Part shown: positions 8,325 through 16,949 of the stretch, piece by piece | How the letters are laid out: every line of letters begins with the position of its first letter | Position numbering within the stretch: the stretch's first letter is position 1 | From: Massilia solisilvae | Lineage (GTDB): Bacteria > Pseudomonadota > Gammaproteobacteria > Burkholderiales > Burkholderiaceae_D | NCBI RefSeq assembly: GCF_024753215.1 | Contig: NZ_JANUGV010000003.1 | Coordinates: 62,001 to 126,000 of the forward strand | Direction of reading: 5' to 3' | DNA length: 64,000 nt | Notes under the pieces: generated by a model | Seen by the model: only the letters and a program-made list of their open reading frames with translations | Told to the model about the DNA's origin: nothing | The model's database searches: none | Program-made: the position numbers and the translations under genes

Positions 8325-9227
8325 ATGAATCGCCAGCTTTCCGGCATCCTTGCCCTGTTCGTCGTCACCATGGTCTGGGGCACGACTTTCCCTGCCATGA
8401 AGGAATTGACGGCGAATTTCTCGCCGGTGTGGATCATCCTGGTCCGCTTTGCGCTGGCCGCGGTGCTGCTGGCGCCGTTCTTGTGGAAGGCGCGCCGCGA
8501 CGACGTGTGGTCGGGCGTGATCCTCGGCTTTTTGTTGTTTTTCTGCTTCATTTTCCAGGTTGAAGGGCTGACGCTGACCACCTCCAACCGCAACGCCTTC
8601 ATCTGCGGCCTGAACGTGCTGGTGGTGCCCCTGCTGGGCGTGATCGGCGGGCGCCTGCCCGAGCGGCGCATCGTGCTGGCGCTGCTGCTGGCCATCGGCG
8701 GCCTGACCGCGCTGTGCTGGGATGGCGGCGGCTGGGGCCGGGGCGACACGCTGGCGCTGCTGTCGGCGCTCACCTTCGGCGCGTACGTCAAGGTGATGGA
8801 AGTGCGCACCCAGCGCGCCACGCGCCTGCTGGCGGTGACGGCAAGCCAGATCACCACCGTGGCGGTGTTCGCGGCGCTCTGGCTGTTCACGCGCGAAGTG
8901 CCGCGCGCCGCGGACGACGTGGCCAACTACTGGGCCTACCTCGGCCAGACCACGGGCCGCTACTGGATCAACTTTGCCTACCTGGGCGTGGTGGCCACCG
9001 CGGCCATCATCTCGCTGCAGTCGTGGGGCCAGTCGCGCACCACGGCCAACGAGGCGGCGGTGATGTATGCCTTTGAGCCGGGCGCAGCGGCGGTGTTCGG
9101 TTTCTTCTGGCTGGGCGAGGAACTGACGGCCCGCGGCTGGCTCGGCGCCGCCCTGTTGATCTCCGGTATGATAGTCAGCCAATGGAATTCCGAGAGCCGT
9201 CCCGCGGGCGCGCTCGCCCCCGAGTAA
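8325..9227 (+). CDS. EamA/DMT-family transporter
   Basis: 300-residue inner-membrane permease of the drug/metabolite transporter superfamily, with two EamA repeats and about ten membrane segments (ILALFVVTMVWGTTFP at the N-terminus; AAVMYAFEPGAAAVFGFFWLGEELT in the second repeat). The start ATG was chosen because the reading frame upstream lacks hydrophobic sequence. The substrate is unknown; the family exports amino acids, nucleosides or drugs. It is divergent from the MarR regulator and lies 21 bases ahead of argR on the same strand. Confidence 0.85.
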   Translation: MNRQLSGILALFVVTMVWGTTFPAMKELTANFSPVWIILVRFALAAVLLAPFLWKARRDDVWSGVILGFLLFFCFIFQVEGLTLTTSNRNAFICGLNVLVVPLLGVIGGRLPERRIVLALLLAIGGLTALCWDGGGWGRGDTLALLSALTFGAYVKVMEVRTQRATRLLAVTASQITTVAVFAALWLFTREVPRAADDVANYWAYLGQTTGRYWINFAYLGVVATAAIISLQSWGQSRTTANEAAVMYAFEPGAAAVFGFFWLGEELTARGWLGAALLISGMIVSQWNSESRPAGALAPE

Positions 9228-9248
9228 TGACCCTGTCCCCGCGCTTTC

Positions 9249-10190
9249 ATGCAGCACGCTGACCTGTCCCGCCTCGCGCAGGAAAGGCCGCTGCGCGTGT
9301 TGCTGCTGAACGCGGGCGCGCCCGACGCGCTGACGTGGTCCGGCCTGGTGCAACCGCTGCGGCTGGCGGCCAAGAGCGTGGGCCCCGAGCGGCTGCACGT
9401 GGACATCCGCAGCCCCGACAAATTCACCGCCGACGCCGCCCGGCCCTGGCACATCGTGCTGCTGGTGGCGGACGAATCCGAAAGCGGGCTCAAGCCCGCC
9501 AACATGCGTGCGCTGGTGCAGCGCTGCCGGGCCGCGCCGTTCTGGGGCGGGGTCGGGGCGGGCGTGCTGTGGCTGGCCGATGCGGGCGCGCTCGACGGCG
9601 TGCGCGCGGCGCTGCCATGGTCGCTGTACGCGGAGGCCGGCGATATCGCCGACCAGGCCGTGTTCACGCCGCACCTGTACGAGGTCGATGGGGCAAAGCT
9701 GACCTGCTGCGGCGGCGCGGCCAGCATCGATTTTGCGCTCACCCTGGTCGAGACGCTGTTCGGCTCCTCGGTGCAGGCGCAGGTGAAGGAAGTGCTGTGC
9801 GTGGACCGCGTGCGCGGCCCGGAAGAGCGCCAGCGGGTGGCGCTGCAGGCGCGTTTCGGCGCCTTGCAGCCCAAGCTGACCGAGGCCGTCACGCTGATGG
9901 AGGCGAATATCGAGGAGCCGCTGTCCACCGACGAGATTGCGCAGCTGGCTGGCATCTCGCGGCGGCAGCTGGAGCGCTTGTTCAAGCAGTACCTGGGCAC
10001 TTTGCCGTCGCGGTATTACCTGGAGCTGCGGCTCAAGCGCGCAAGGCAGCTGCTGCTCGATACCAATCACTCGATCGTGCAGGTGGGGCTGATGTGCGGG
10101 TTTTCGTCCGGCTCGCACTTTTCCACGGCCTTTGGCGCCCTGTTCGGCAACACGCCGCGCGAAGAGCGCCAGCGCAAGCTGGCCCAGTAG
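9249..10190 (+). CDS. argR: AraC-family arginine regulator (ArgR type) with DJ-1/PfpI-like domain
   Basis: 313 residues: an N-terminal glutamine-amidotransferase/DJ-1-like domain (about 1-190) as in GlxA and Pseudomonas ArgR, then an AraC helix-turn-helix pair (about 215-310). The segment QPKLTEAVTLMEANIEEPLS is very like Pseudomonas ArgR, the activator of the aru operon. Seen: IAQLAGISRRQLERLFKQYLG and VGLMCGFSSGSHFSTAFGALFGNTPRE. It lies immediately upstream of astC and the remaining arginine catabolic genes, which are its expected targets. This is unrelated to the hexameric ArgR of E. coli. Confidence 0.87.
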   Translation: MQHADLSRLAQERPLRVLLLNAGAPDALTWSGLVQPLRLAAKSVGPERLHVDIRSPDKFTADAARPWHIVLLVADESESGLKPANMRALVQRCRAAPFWGGVGAGVLWLADAGALDGVRAALPWSLYAEAGDIADQAVFTPHLYEVDGAKLTCCGGAASIDFALTLVETLFGSSVQAQVKEVLCVDRVRGPEERQRVALQARFGALQPKLTEAVTLMEANIEEPLSTDEIAQLAGISRRQLERLFKQYLGTLPSRYYLELRLKRARQLLLDTNHSIVQVGLMCGFSSGSHFSTAFGALFGNTPREERQRKLAQ

Positions 10191-10199
10191 CCGCACCCC

Positions 10200-10302
10200 G
10201 TCGTCCCCGCGGAGGCGGGGACCCATGCTGAGTATGCGGGCCTGCGGCGTAGTTCTTCCACCTGCTCACGGTCCATGGGTCCCCGCCTCCGCGGGGACGA
10301 CG
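10200..10302. repeat. Family 1 palindromic repeat
   Basis: Arms GTCGTCCCCGCGGAGGCGG (left, with CCCATGCTGAG) and CCGCCTCCGCGGGGACGAC (right, preceded by CCATGGGT) enclose about 40 bases. It lies just after the argR stop and could form a long cruciform or RNA hairpin ending argR transcription. Confidence 0.85.
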
Positions 10303-10333
10303 TGCTGAGGGTTTGGGTAAGCTCAAACAAACT

Positions 10334-10403
10334 TGTCGTTCGACTAAAAATGAAAATGCCTGTCGCAGATTGAAAAGAATCTGCCTAGTTGCGTTCCTAT
10401 AAT
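10334..10403 (+). promoter_or_regulatory. astC promoter with two candidate ArgR half-sites
   Basis: TGTCGT-N8-AA at 10334-10349 and TGTCGC-N8-AA at 10361-10376 fit the direct-repeat half-site TGTCGC-N8-AA described for Pseudomonas ArgR. They are spaced 27 bases apart rather than the 21 of that consensus. A perfect TATAAT follows at 10398-10403, with no good -35 at the normal distance, as expected for an activator-dependent promoter. The downstream half-site covers the place where the -35 would be. Assignment rests on pattern only. Confidence 0.55.
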
Positions 10404-10467
10404 GGCCTTTACTGCGCGGCGGAGGAGTCCGCGCATCCCTTTTGATCAGATTGGATGAGGAATAGCC

Positions 10468-11712
10468 ATGAACGCAAAGCTTGATTCGGGTGTCACCACA
10501 CGGCCTGTCACTCGGCAGACCTTCGACGAGGTCCTCGTCCCGACCTACGCCCCGGCCAATTTCGTGCCGGTGCGCGCCTCGGGCCTGGACGTGTGGGACC
10601 AGGAAGGCAAGCATTACCTCGACTTCACCTCGGGCATCGCGGTCTGCAGCCTCGGCCACGCCAACCCGCAGCTGACCGACGCGCTCACCGCCCAGCTCAA
10701 GACCGTCTGGCACCTGTCCAACGCCTACACCAACGAGCCCGTGCTGCGCCTGGGCCTGGCGCTGACCGAAGCGACCTTCGCCGACCGCGCCTTCTTCTGC
10801 AACTCGGGCGCCGAGGCCAACGAAGCGGCCCTGAAGCTGGCGCGCAAGTACGCGCACGGCAAATTCGGCCCGCACAAGTCGCGCATCGTGTCCTGCCTGT
10901 CCTCGTTCCACGGCCGCACCCTGTTTACCGTCTCGGTCGGCGGCCAGGCCAAGTACACCGAAGGCTTCGAGCCGCTGCCGCCGGAAATCAACCACATCAA
11001 GTACAACGACATCGAGTCGGCCCGCGCCGCGATCACCGATGACGTGGCGTGCGTGATCGTCGAGCCGATCCAGGGCGAAGGCGGCGTGATCCCGGGTGAC
11101 ATCGAGTTCCTCAAGACCCTGCGCGAGCTGTGCGACAAGACCGGCGCGCTGCTGATTTTCGACGAAGTGCAGTCGGGCGTGGGCCGCACCGGCGCGCTGT
11201 ACGACTACATGAACGTGGGGGTGACCCCGGACATCCTGACCTCGGCCAAGGCGCTGGGCAACGGCTTCCCGATCGGCGCCATGCTGACCACCAACGAGAT
11301 CGCCCAGTACTTCAACGTCGGCGCGCACGGCACCACCTACGGCGGCAACCCGCTCGCCTCGACCGTGGCGCTGAACGTGATCGAGACGATCAACCAGCCG
11401 GCCTTCCTGGCGCGCGTGAAGGAAGCCAGCGCCAGGATCTTCGCCAACCTGGAAAAGCTGGCCGCCGACTACCCGCAGCTGTTCGGCAAGGTGCGCGGCA
11501 AGGGCCTGTTGATCGGCCTGCCGATGGCCGAAGGCTACAAGGGCAAGGCCAAGGACTACACCAAGACCGCCGAGAAGCTCGGCCTGATGCTGCTGGTGGC
11601 CGGTCCCGACGTGATCCGCCTGGCGCCGGCGCTGATCGTGTCGGACGCGCAGATCGCCGACGCGGACCGCATCATGCGTCAGGCTGCGGACGAGTTCCTG
11701 GCTGCGGCCTAA
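10468..11712 (+). CDS. astC: Succinylornithine / acetylornithine aminotransferase
   Basis: 414-residue class III PLP aminotransferase. In arginine catabolism it converts N2-succinylornithine to succinylglutamate semialdehyde; the same fold serves arginine synthesis as ArgD. Seen: CNSGAEANEAALKLARK, FHGRT, VEPIQGEGG, FDEVQSGVGRTG and the PLP lysine Lys261 in LTSAKALGNGFPIGAML. The ATG follows GAGGAATAGCC. It is the first gene of the ast cluster and the catabolic role is inferred from that position; a dual biosynthetic role is possible. Confidence 0.9.
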   Translation: MNAKLDSGVTTRPVTRQTFDEVLVPTYAPANFVPVRASGLDVWDQEGKHYLDFTSGIAVCSLGHANPQLTDALTAQLKTVWHLSNAYTNEPVLRLGLALTEATFADRAFFCNSGAEANEAALKLARKYAHGKFGPHKSRIVSCLSSFHGRTLFTVSVGGQAKYTEGFEPLPPEINHIKYNDIESARAAITDDVACVIVEPIQGEGGVIPGDIEFLKTLRELCDKTGALLIFDEVQSGVGRTGALYDYMNVGVTPDILTSAKALGNGFPIGAMLTTNEIAQYFNVGAHGTTYGGNPLASTVALNVIETINQPAFLARVKEASARIFANLEKLAADYPQLFGKVRGKGLLIGLPMAEGYKGKAKDYTKTAEKLGLMLLVAGPDVIRLAPALIVSDAQIADADRIMRQAADEFLAAA

Positions 11713-11727
11713 CTACCAGCTCGAGCT

Positions 11728-11832
11728 ACGTCGTCCCCGCGCAGGCGGGGACCCATACTGAGCCAGCAGGACCCGCAAGCGGCAACGAGCCGCACACTCA
11801 GCATGGGTCCCCGCCTGCGCGGGGACGACGCG
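11728..11832. repeat. Family 1 palindromic repeat
   Basis: Left arm ACGTCGTCCCCGCGCAGGCG followed by CCCATACTGAG; right arm CTCAGCATGGGT followed by CCCGCCTGCGCGGGGACGA. It lies between astC and aruF, so it may form a stem in the operon mRNA. Confidence 0.85.
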
Positions 11833-11873
11833 CAAAGGGTGGCGGTCTGTCGCACGCACTTTTGGGAGTTCAC

Positions 11874-12905
11874 ATGTTTGTAGTCCGTCCGGTGGAACTA
11901 GCGGATGTCGGCGCCCTGGAGACCCTGGCCGCGCTGCCGATGCCGGGAGTGCACACCCTGCCGCGCACGCGCGAAAAGCTGACCGCATCGGTCGAGCGTT
12001 CGATCGCATCGTTCGCCGCGCACGTCGATATCCCGAGCGAAGAGTCGTACATGTTCGTGCTCGAGGATACGGGGAGCGGCGAGATCGTCGGCACCGCCGC
12101 GATCCACGCCTCGGCCGGGTCGAACGGCACCTATTTCGCTTTCCGCAACGACGTCATCCAGCAGGTCTCGCGCGACCTGAACATCAGCCACAGCGTGCAT
12201 GCGCTGACCCTGTGCTCGGAGCTGACCGCGTACTCGCAGCTGTCGGGCTTCTACGTGCGCGAGGGCGACGACGCCGGCGCCGAGGCCGCGCTGCTCTCTC
12301 GCGCGCGCCTGCTGTTCGCCGTGCTGTCGCCGCACCGCTTCGGCGACCGCTTTTTCGTGCCGCTGGCCGGCGTCACCGATGCCGAAGGCCAGTCGCCGTT
12401 CTGGAATGCGCTGGGCCGCAAGTTCTTCAAGATGGACTTCCTCGACGCCGAGCGCGTCACCGGCGGCACCCGCAACCGCACCCTGATCGTCGAGCTCATG
12501 CCGCACTACCCGGTGTACGTGCCGCTGCTGCCCGGCGACGCGCAGGCGGCGATGGGACAGATCCACCCCAGCGGCCAGCTCGCGTTCAACTTGCTGGCCG
12601 AAGAGGGCTTCGAGTCGGACGAATACATCGACATCTTTGACGGCGGCCCGATCCTGCTGGCGCACAAGAACGCGCTGCGCTCGTTCGCCGGCTCGATGAT
12701 GCGCCGCGTGGCGACCTGCGACGAGATCGCCAGCGCGCCCGATGCGCTGGTCAACTACGCAGTGGCCAGCAGCGAAAACCATTTCCGCGCCGTGACCGTG
12801 GCCTGCCCCTCGGCCGACACGGGCGAGACGATCTGCCTGCCGCCCGACGCGCAACGCGCGCTGAAGGTGGAACCGGGCGAGAACGTCATCTGCGTGAGAA
12901 TCTGA
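11874..12905 (+). CDS. aruF: Arginine N-succinyltransferase, alpha-type subunit
   Basis: 343 residues of the AstA/AruF family. It transfers succinyl from succinyl-CoA to the alpha-amino group of arginine, the first step of the AST pathway. N-terminal GNAT-like sequence FVVRPVELADVGALETLA, then EESYMFVLEDTGSGEIVGTAAIHASAG, and the family block FWNALGRKFFKMDF with AEEGFESDEYIDIFDGGPIL. It is homologous to the next gene; in Pseudomonas the two products form a heteromeric enzyme. The start ATG has GGGAG upstream. Confidence 0.9.
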   Translation: MFVVRPVELADVGALETLAALPMPGVHTLPRTREKLTASVERSIASFAAHVDIPSEESYMFVLEDTGSGEIVGTAAIHASAGSNGTYFAFRNDVIQQVSRDLNISHSVHALTLCSELTAYSQLSGFYVREGDDAGAEAALLSRARLLFAVLSPHRFGDRFFVPLAGVTDAEGQSPFWNALGRKFFKMDFLDAERVTGGTRNRTLIVELMPHYPVYVPLLPGDAQAAMGQIHPSGQLAFNLLAEEGFESDEYIDIFDGGPILLAHKNALRSFAGSMMRRVATCDEIASAPDALVNYAVASSENHFRAVTVACPSADTGETICLPPDAQRALKVEPGENVICVRI

Positions 12906-12916
12906 AAGAGGAAGCC

Positions 12917-13951
12917 ATGCTCCTTATCCGTGCCATCCAAGCCAACGACCTGGACGCCCTGATCGACCTGGCGCGCCAGGTGGGCAGCGGCATGACCACC
13001 CTGAAGCCCGACCGCGAGATGCTGGGCGCGCGCGTGACCTGCGCCGTAGCCTCGTTCGCGCAGACGATACCGCCGGAAGAGCGCGACTACATGTTTGTGC
13101 TCGAGGACACCGCCGTCGGCCGCATCGCCGGCGTGTGCGCGATCAAGGGCGCCGTCGGCCTGACCGAGCCGTTCTACAACTACCGCATCGGCACGCTGGT
13201 GCACTCCAGCCGCGAACTCGGCGTGTTCACCCGCATGGACACGCTGTACCTGTCCAACGACCTGACCGGTTCGTCCGAACTGTGCTCACTGTTCCTGCTG
13301 CCGGAATACCGCGCGGGCTTCAACGGCAAGTGGCTGTCCAAAAGCCGCTTCCTGTTCATCGCCCAGTTCGCGCATCTGTTCACCGAGAAGATCATCGCGG
13401 AGATGCGCGGTTTCCAGCTTGACGACGGCTCCTCGCCGTTCTACGAAGGACTGGGGCGCCACTTCTTCAAGATGGATTTCAATCACGTGGACGGCCTGAC
13501 CGCGCTCGGCAAGAAGTCGTTCATCGCCGAGCTGATGCCGCGCCAGCCGCTGTACGTGGCCTACCTGCCGCAAGAGGCGCAGGACGCGATCGGCCAGGTG
13601 CACCGCTCCACGCTCCCGGCGCGCAAGCTGCTCGAGCACGAGGGCATGCACTACGAGGGCTACATCGACATCTTCGACGCTGGCCCGGTGCTGCAGGGCC
13701 GCGTCTCAGAGCTGCGCGCGGTGCGCGACAGCGTGCTGGCGGTGGCCGAGGAAGGCCGGCCCGAGGGCGAGACCGACCACGTGCTGGTATCGAACACGAA
13801 GCTGGACGACTTTCGCATGGTGCTGACCCAGGCGTGCCCGGGCGAGCCGCGCATTGCGCTCACCGCGCAGGAGCTGTCGCAGCTGCATTGCCAGGCGGGC
13901 GACCAGGTGCGCACGCTGTCACTCAACGTAAGGAAGAACACCAATGGCTAA
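12917..13951 (+). CDS. aruG: Arginine N-succinyltransferase, beta-type subunit
   Basis: 344 residues, paralogous to AruF over its whole length. Seen: MLLIRAIQANDLDALIDLA, RDYMFVLEDTAVGRIAGVCAIKGAVG, FYEGLGRHFFKMDFNHVDGL, LPARKLLEHEGMHYEGYIDIFDAGPVLQ. It starts 11 bases after aruF with GAGGAAG upstream, and overlaps astD by 8 bases. It is the second subunit of arginine/ornithine succinyltransferase; tandem duplication of this gene is typical of Pseudomonas and Burkholderiales, whereas enterobacteria have a single astA. Confidence 0.9.
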   Translation: MLLIRAIQANDLDALIDLARQVGSGMTTLKPDREMLGARVTCAVASFAQTIPPEERDYMFVLEDTAVGRIAGVCAIKGAVGLTEPFYNYRIGTLVHSSRELGVFTRMDTLYLSNDLTGSSELCSLFLLPEYRAGFNGKWLSKSRFLFIAQFAHLFTEKIIAEMRGFQLDDGSSPFYEGLGRHFFKMDFNHVDGLTALGKKSFIAELMPRQPLYVAYLPQEAQDAIGQVHRSTLPARKLLEHEGMHYEGYIDIFDAGPVLQGRVSELRAVRDSVLAVAEEGRPEGETDHVLVSNTKLDDFRMVLTQACPGEPRIALTAQELSQLHCQAGDQVRTLSLNVRKNTNG

Positions 13952-15413
13952 CCTGTCGAATTACATCAACGGCGAATGGCAAGCCGGCAGTGGTCCCTTG
14001 CTGGCGACGATCGACCCGTCCACCGGGCGCCAGACCTGGACCAGCAACGAATCGACCGCGGGCGATGTGGCCCGTGCCGCGCAGGCGGCGCATGACAAGT
14101 TCGAGGACTGGGCGCTCACGTCCTTGGAAGAGCGCATCGCGATCTGCCAGCGCTTTCGCGACCTGCTGAAGGAAAACGCCGAGGACCTCGCCGCCACCAT
14201 CGCCGAGGAAGTGGGCAAGCCGCTGTGGGAAGCGCGCACCGAAGTGGCCACGATGGCGGGCAAGATCGACATCTCGGTCGCCTCGTACAACGCGCGCACC
14301 GGCGAGACCGCCGCCAAGGTCGCGGACGGCAATGCCGTGCTGCGCCACCGCCCGCACGGCGTGTTCGCCGTGTTCGGCCCGTACAACTTCCCGGGCCACC
14401 TGCCCAACGGGCACATCGTCCCCGCCCTCATCGCGGGCAACACGCTGGTATTCAAGCCCAGCGAGTACGCGCCGCGCACCGCCGTGAAAACCGTGCAGCT
14501 GTGGGAGAAGGCCGGCCTGCCCAAGGGCGTGCTCAACCTCGTCAACGGCGGCCGCGACACCGGCGTGGCGCTGGGCCAGAACCCGCTGATCGACGGCGTG
14601 CTGTTTACCGGCAGCAGCCAGACCGGCGCCGCGCTGCACAAGCAGTTCGCCGGCCAGACCAGCAAGATGCTGGCGCTGGAGATGGGCGGGAACAACCCGC
14701 TGGTGGTGTGGGACGTGAAGGATATCGACGCGGCCGTGCACCATGCGGTGATGTCGGCCTTCATTTCGGCCGGCCAGCGCTGCACCTGCGCGCGCCGCCT
14801 GATCGTGCACGATACGCCCGAAGGCCAGGCTTTCATCGACCGCCTGGTCGAGGTGGCGGCCAAGCTGGCGGTCGGCCCGTCCAACGCGGACCCGCAGCCG
14901 TTCATGGGCCCGGTGGTATCCGCCGCCGTTGCCGCGCGCCTGGTGAAGGCGCAGGCCGACATGGCAGAGAAGGGCGGCAAGGTGCTGCTGCAGATGCGCC
15001 AGCTGAACCCGGACGCGGGCTTTGTCACCGCCGGCATCGTGGACGTGACCGATGCCAGGGGCATCCCCGACGAAGAGTGGTTCGGCCCGCTGCTGCAGGT
15101 GATCCGCGTGAAGGACTTCGACCTGGCGATCAAGGTCGCCAACGCCACCGAATTCGGTCTCGCCGCGGCGCTCTTGTCGCCGTCGGAAGAACTGTGGAAG
15201 CGCTTTGCCGTCAAGGCGCGCGCGGGCATCGTCAACTGGAACCGCCCGACCACGGGCGCCGCCAGCTCGGCGCCGTTCGGCGGCGTCGGCAAGTCGGGCA
15301 ACCATCGCCCGAGCGCCTACTACGCCGCCGATTACTGCGCCTACCCGGTCGCCTCGATCGAGGCGGCCGAACTCGAAATGCCGGCCAAGCTGTCGCCGGG
15401 GCTGGTGATCTGA
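13944..15413 (+). CDS. astD: N-succinylglutamate 5-semialdehyde dehydrogenase
   Basis: 489-residue NAD-dependent aldehyde dehydrogenase that makes N-succinylglutamate. Seen: [40 protein letters not shown] (general base Glu246), and the catalytic Cys280 in GQRCTCARR. The length equals that of AstD from enterobacteria and Pseudomonas. The reading frame overlaps the end of aruG by 8 bases, and its TGA overlaps the astB ATG by one base, so translation of the three is coupled. Confidence 0.93.
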   Translation: MANLSNYINGEWQAGSGPLLATIDPSTGRQTWTSNESTAGDVARAAQAAHDKFEDWALTSLEERIAICQRFRDLLKENAEDLAATIAEEVGKPLWEARTEVATMAGKIDISVASYNARTGETAAKVADGNAVLRHRPHGVFAVFGPYNFPGHLPNGHIVPALIAGNTLVFKPSEYAPRTAVKTVQLWEKAGLPKGVLNLVNGGRDTGVALGQNPLIDGVLFTGSSQTGAALHKQFAGQTSKMLALEMGGNNPLVVWDVKDIDAAVHHAVMSAFISAGQRCTCARRLIVHDTPEGQAFIDRLVEVAAKLAVGPSNADPQPFMGPVVSAAVAARLVKAQADMAEKGGKVLLQMRQLNPDAGFVTAGIVDVTDARGIPDEEWFGPLLQVIRVKDFDLAIKVANATEFGLAAALLSPSEELWKRFAVKARAGIVNWNRPTTGAASSAPFGGVGKSGNHRPSAYYAADYCAYPVASIEAAELEMPAKLSPGLVI

Positions 15414-16756
15414 TGCTGGGCGCGCGCGAATTCAACTTCGACGGGCTGGTGGGGCCGTCGCACAACTACGCGGGGCTCTCGTTCGGTAACGTCGCCTCGT
15501 TCAACAACGTGCGCAGCGCCTCCAACCCGCGCCAGGCCGCGCTGCAGGGGCTGGCCAAGATGCGCGCGCTGGCCCAGCGCGGCTTCGCGCAGGCGCTGCT
15601 GCCGCCGCAGGCGCGTCCCAACTTTCGCATGCTGCGCGCGATCGGTTTTTCCGGCACCGATGCCGACGTGGTGGCCCAGGCCTGGCGCGATGCGCCGGTG
15701 ATCCTGGCCTGTGCGTACTCGGCCGCGCCGATGTGGACCGCCAACGCCGCCACCGTGAGCCCGTCGGCCGACACGCTGGATGGCCGCGTGCACTTCACCA
15801 GCGCGAACCTGAACAACAAGCTGCACCGCTCGGAAGAGCACCGGCAGGCCACCCGCACGCTGCGCGCGATCTTCGCCGACCAGGAGCGGTTCGTGGTGCA
15901 CGACGCGCTGCCGCCCACGCCGGCGTTCGGCGACGAGGGCGCGGCCAACCACACGCGCCTGGCGCGCGAGCATGGCAGCGCGGGCGTGGAATTCTTCGTG
16001 TATGGCCGCGTCGAGTTCGACCCGTCCGCCCCGTTCCCCAAAAAGTACCCGGCACGCCAGACGCTCGAAGCGTCGCAGGCGATCGCGCGGCTGCACGGGC
16101 TGAACCCGGCGCAGGTCGTGTTCGCCCAGCAGAACCCGGCGGTGATTGACCAGGGCGTGTTCCACAACGACGTGATCGCGGTCGGCAACGGCAACGTGCT
16201 GTTCTACCACGAGCAGGCCTTCGCCGACGAGCAGGAGACGTTGGCGGCACTGCGCGTCGCGATGGAAAACGTGGACGCCGGGCTCACCGCCATCCGGGTG
16301 GACAGCGCCGACGTGCCGGTGGCCGACGCGGTGGCGAGCTACCTGTTCAACAGCCAGCTGCTGTCCAAGCCGGACGGGAAGATGGCGCTGGTGGTGCCGC
16401 ACGAGTGCCACGAGAACCCTGCGGTTGCGCGCTACCTGGGCCAGTTGACCGCCAGCGGCGGCCCGGTGGACGAGCTGGTCGAGTTCGACCTGCGCCAGAG
16501 CATGCGCAACGGAGGCGGCCCGGCGTGCCTGCGCCTGCGCGTCGTCCTCACCGACGAAGAAGCGCGCGCGATGCACCAGGGCGTGATCATGACCGAGGCG
16601 CTGTATGCACGCCTGGTGCCATGGGTGGAAAAGCACTACCGCGACCGGATCGAGCCCAAGGACCTGGCCGACCCGCAGCTGGCGATCGAATGCATGGCCG
16701 CGCTGGAGGACCTGGAGACGATCCTGGGCCTGCCTGGCCTGTACGACTTGTCGTGA
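15413..16756 (+). CDS. astB: N-succinylarginine dihydrolase
   Basis: 447 residues. Hydrolyses N2-succinylarginine to succinylornithine, two ammonia and CO2. Typical N-terminus ([24 protein letters not shown]), the AstB blocks [15 protein letters not shown] and [14 protein letters not shown], with a His and Asn-rich pentein-fold active site, and C-terminal [17 protein letters not shown] with the catalytic Cys region. The start codon overlaps the astD stop (TGATG). It is followed by a 193-base space before gdhB, so a second promoter may lie there. Confidence 0.93.
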   Translation: MLGAREFNFDGLVGPSHNYAGLSFGNVASFNNVRSASNPRQAALQGLAKMRALAQRGFAQALLPPQARPNFRMLRAIGFSGTDADVVAQAWRDAPVILACAYSAAPMWTANAATVSPSADTLDGRVHFTSANLNNKLHRSEEHRQATRTLRAIFADQERFVVHDALPPTPAFGDEGAANHTRLAREHGSAGVEFFVYGRVEFDPSAPFPKKYPARQTLEASQAIARLHGLNPAQVVFAQQNPAVIDQGVFHNDVIAVGNGNVLFYHEQAFADEQETLAALRVAMENVDAGLTAIRVDSADVPVADAVASYLFNSQLLSKPDGKMALVVPHECHENPAVARYLGQLTASGGPVDELVEFDLRQSMRNGGGPACLRLRVVLTDEEARAMHQGVIMTEALYARLVPWVEKHYRDRIEPKDLADPQLAIECMAALEDLETILGLPGLYDLS

Positions 16757-16764
16757 ATTTGAAA
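16749..16764 (+). promoter_or_regulatory. Candidate ArgR half-site upstream of gdhB
   Basis: TGTCGT-N8-AA (TGTCGT, GAATTTGA, AA) overlaps the astB stop codon, about 186 bases before the gdhB start. The match is to the half-site pattern known from Pseudomonas ArgR; I found no second half-site at 21-27 bases. Confidence 0.35.
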
Positions 16765-16949
16765 AAAGATGGCCGTGTTCAAGGTGATTCCACCCGCACG
16801 GCATGTTCTAATAGCACGCTAATGATGCTCCCAGGATAAGGGAGCCGATGGATTTGGACGGGCCAACCCCGTCCCCAACAAAGCCGACAGGGCAAAGGCC
16901 AAAAGCCTGCGCCCGACCGGCAACAATATCTACGCTTTGGAGAAGCAAC

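Noticed and set aside
10370..10403. TTGAAA (10370-10375) as the -35 of the astC promoter
   Set aside because: The spacer to TATAAT is 22 bases, too long for a normal sigma-70 promoter. The region fits an ArgR half-site better.
16828..16846. Hairpin GCTCCC / GGGAGC before gdhB as a terminator
   Set aside because: No T tract follows; it may be a leader structure but nothing more can be said.
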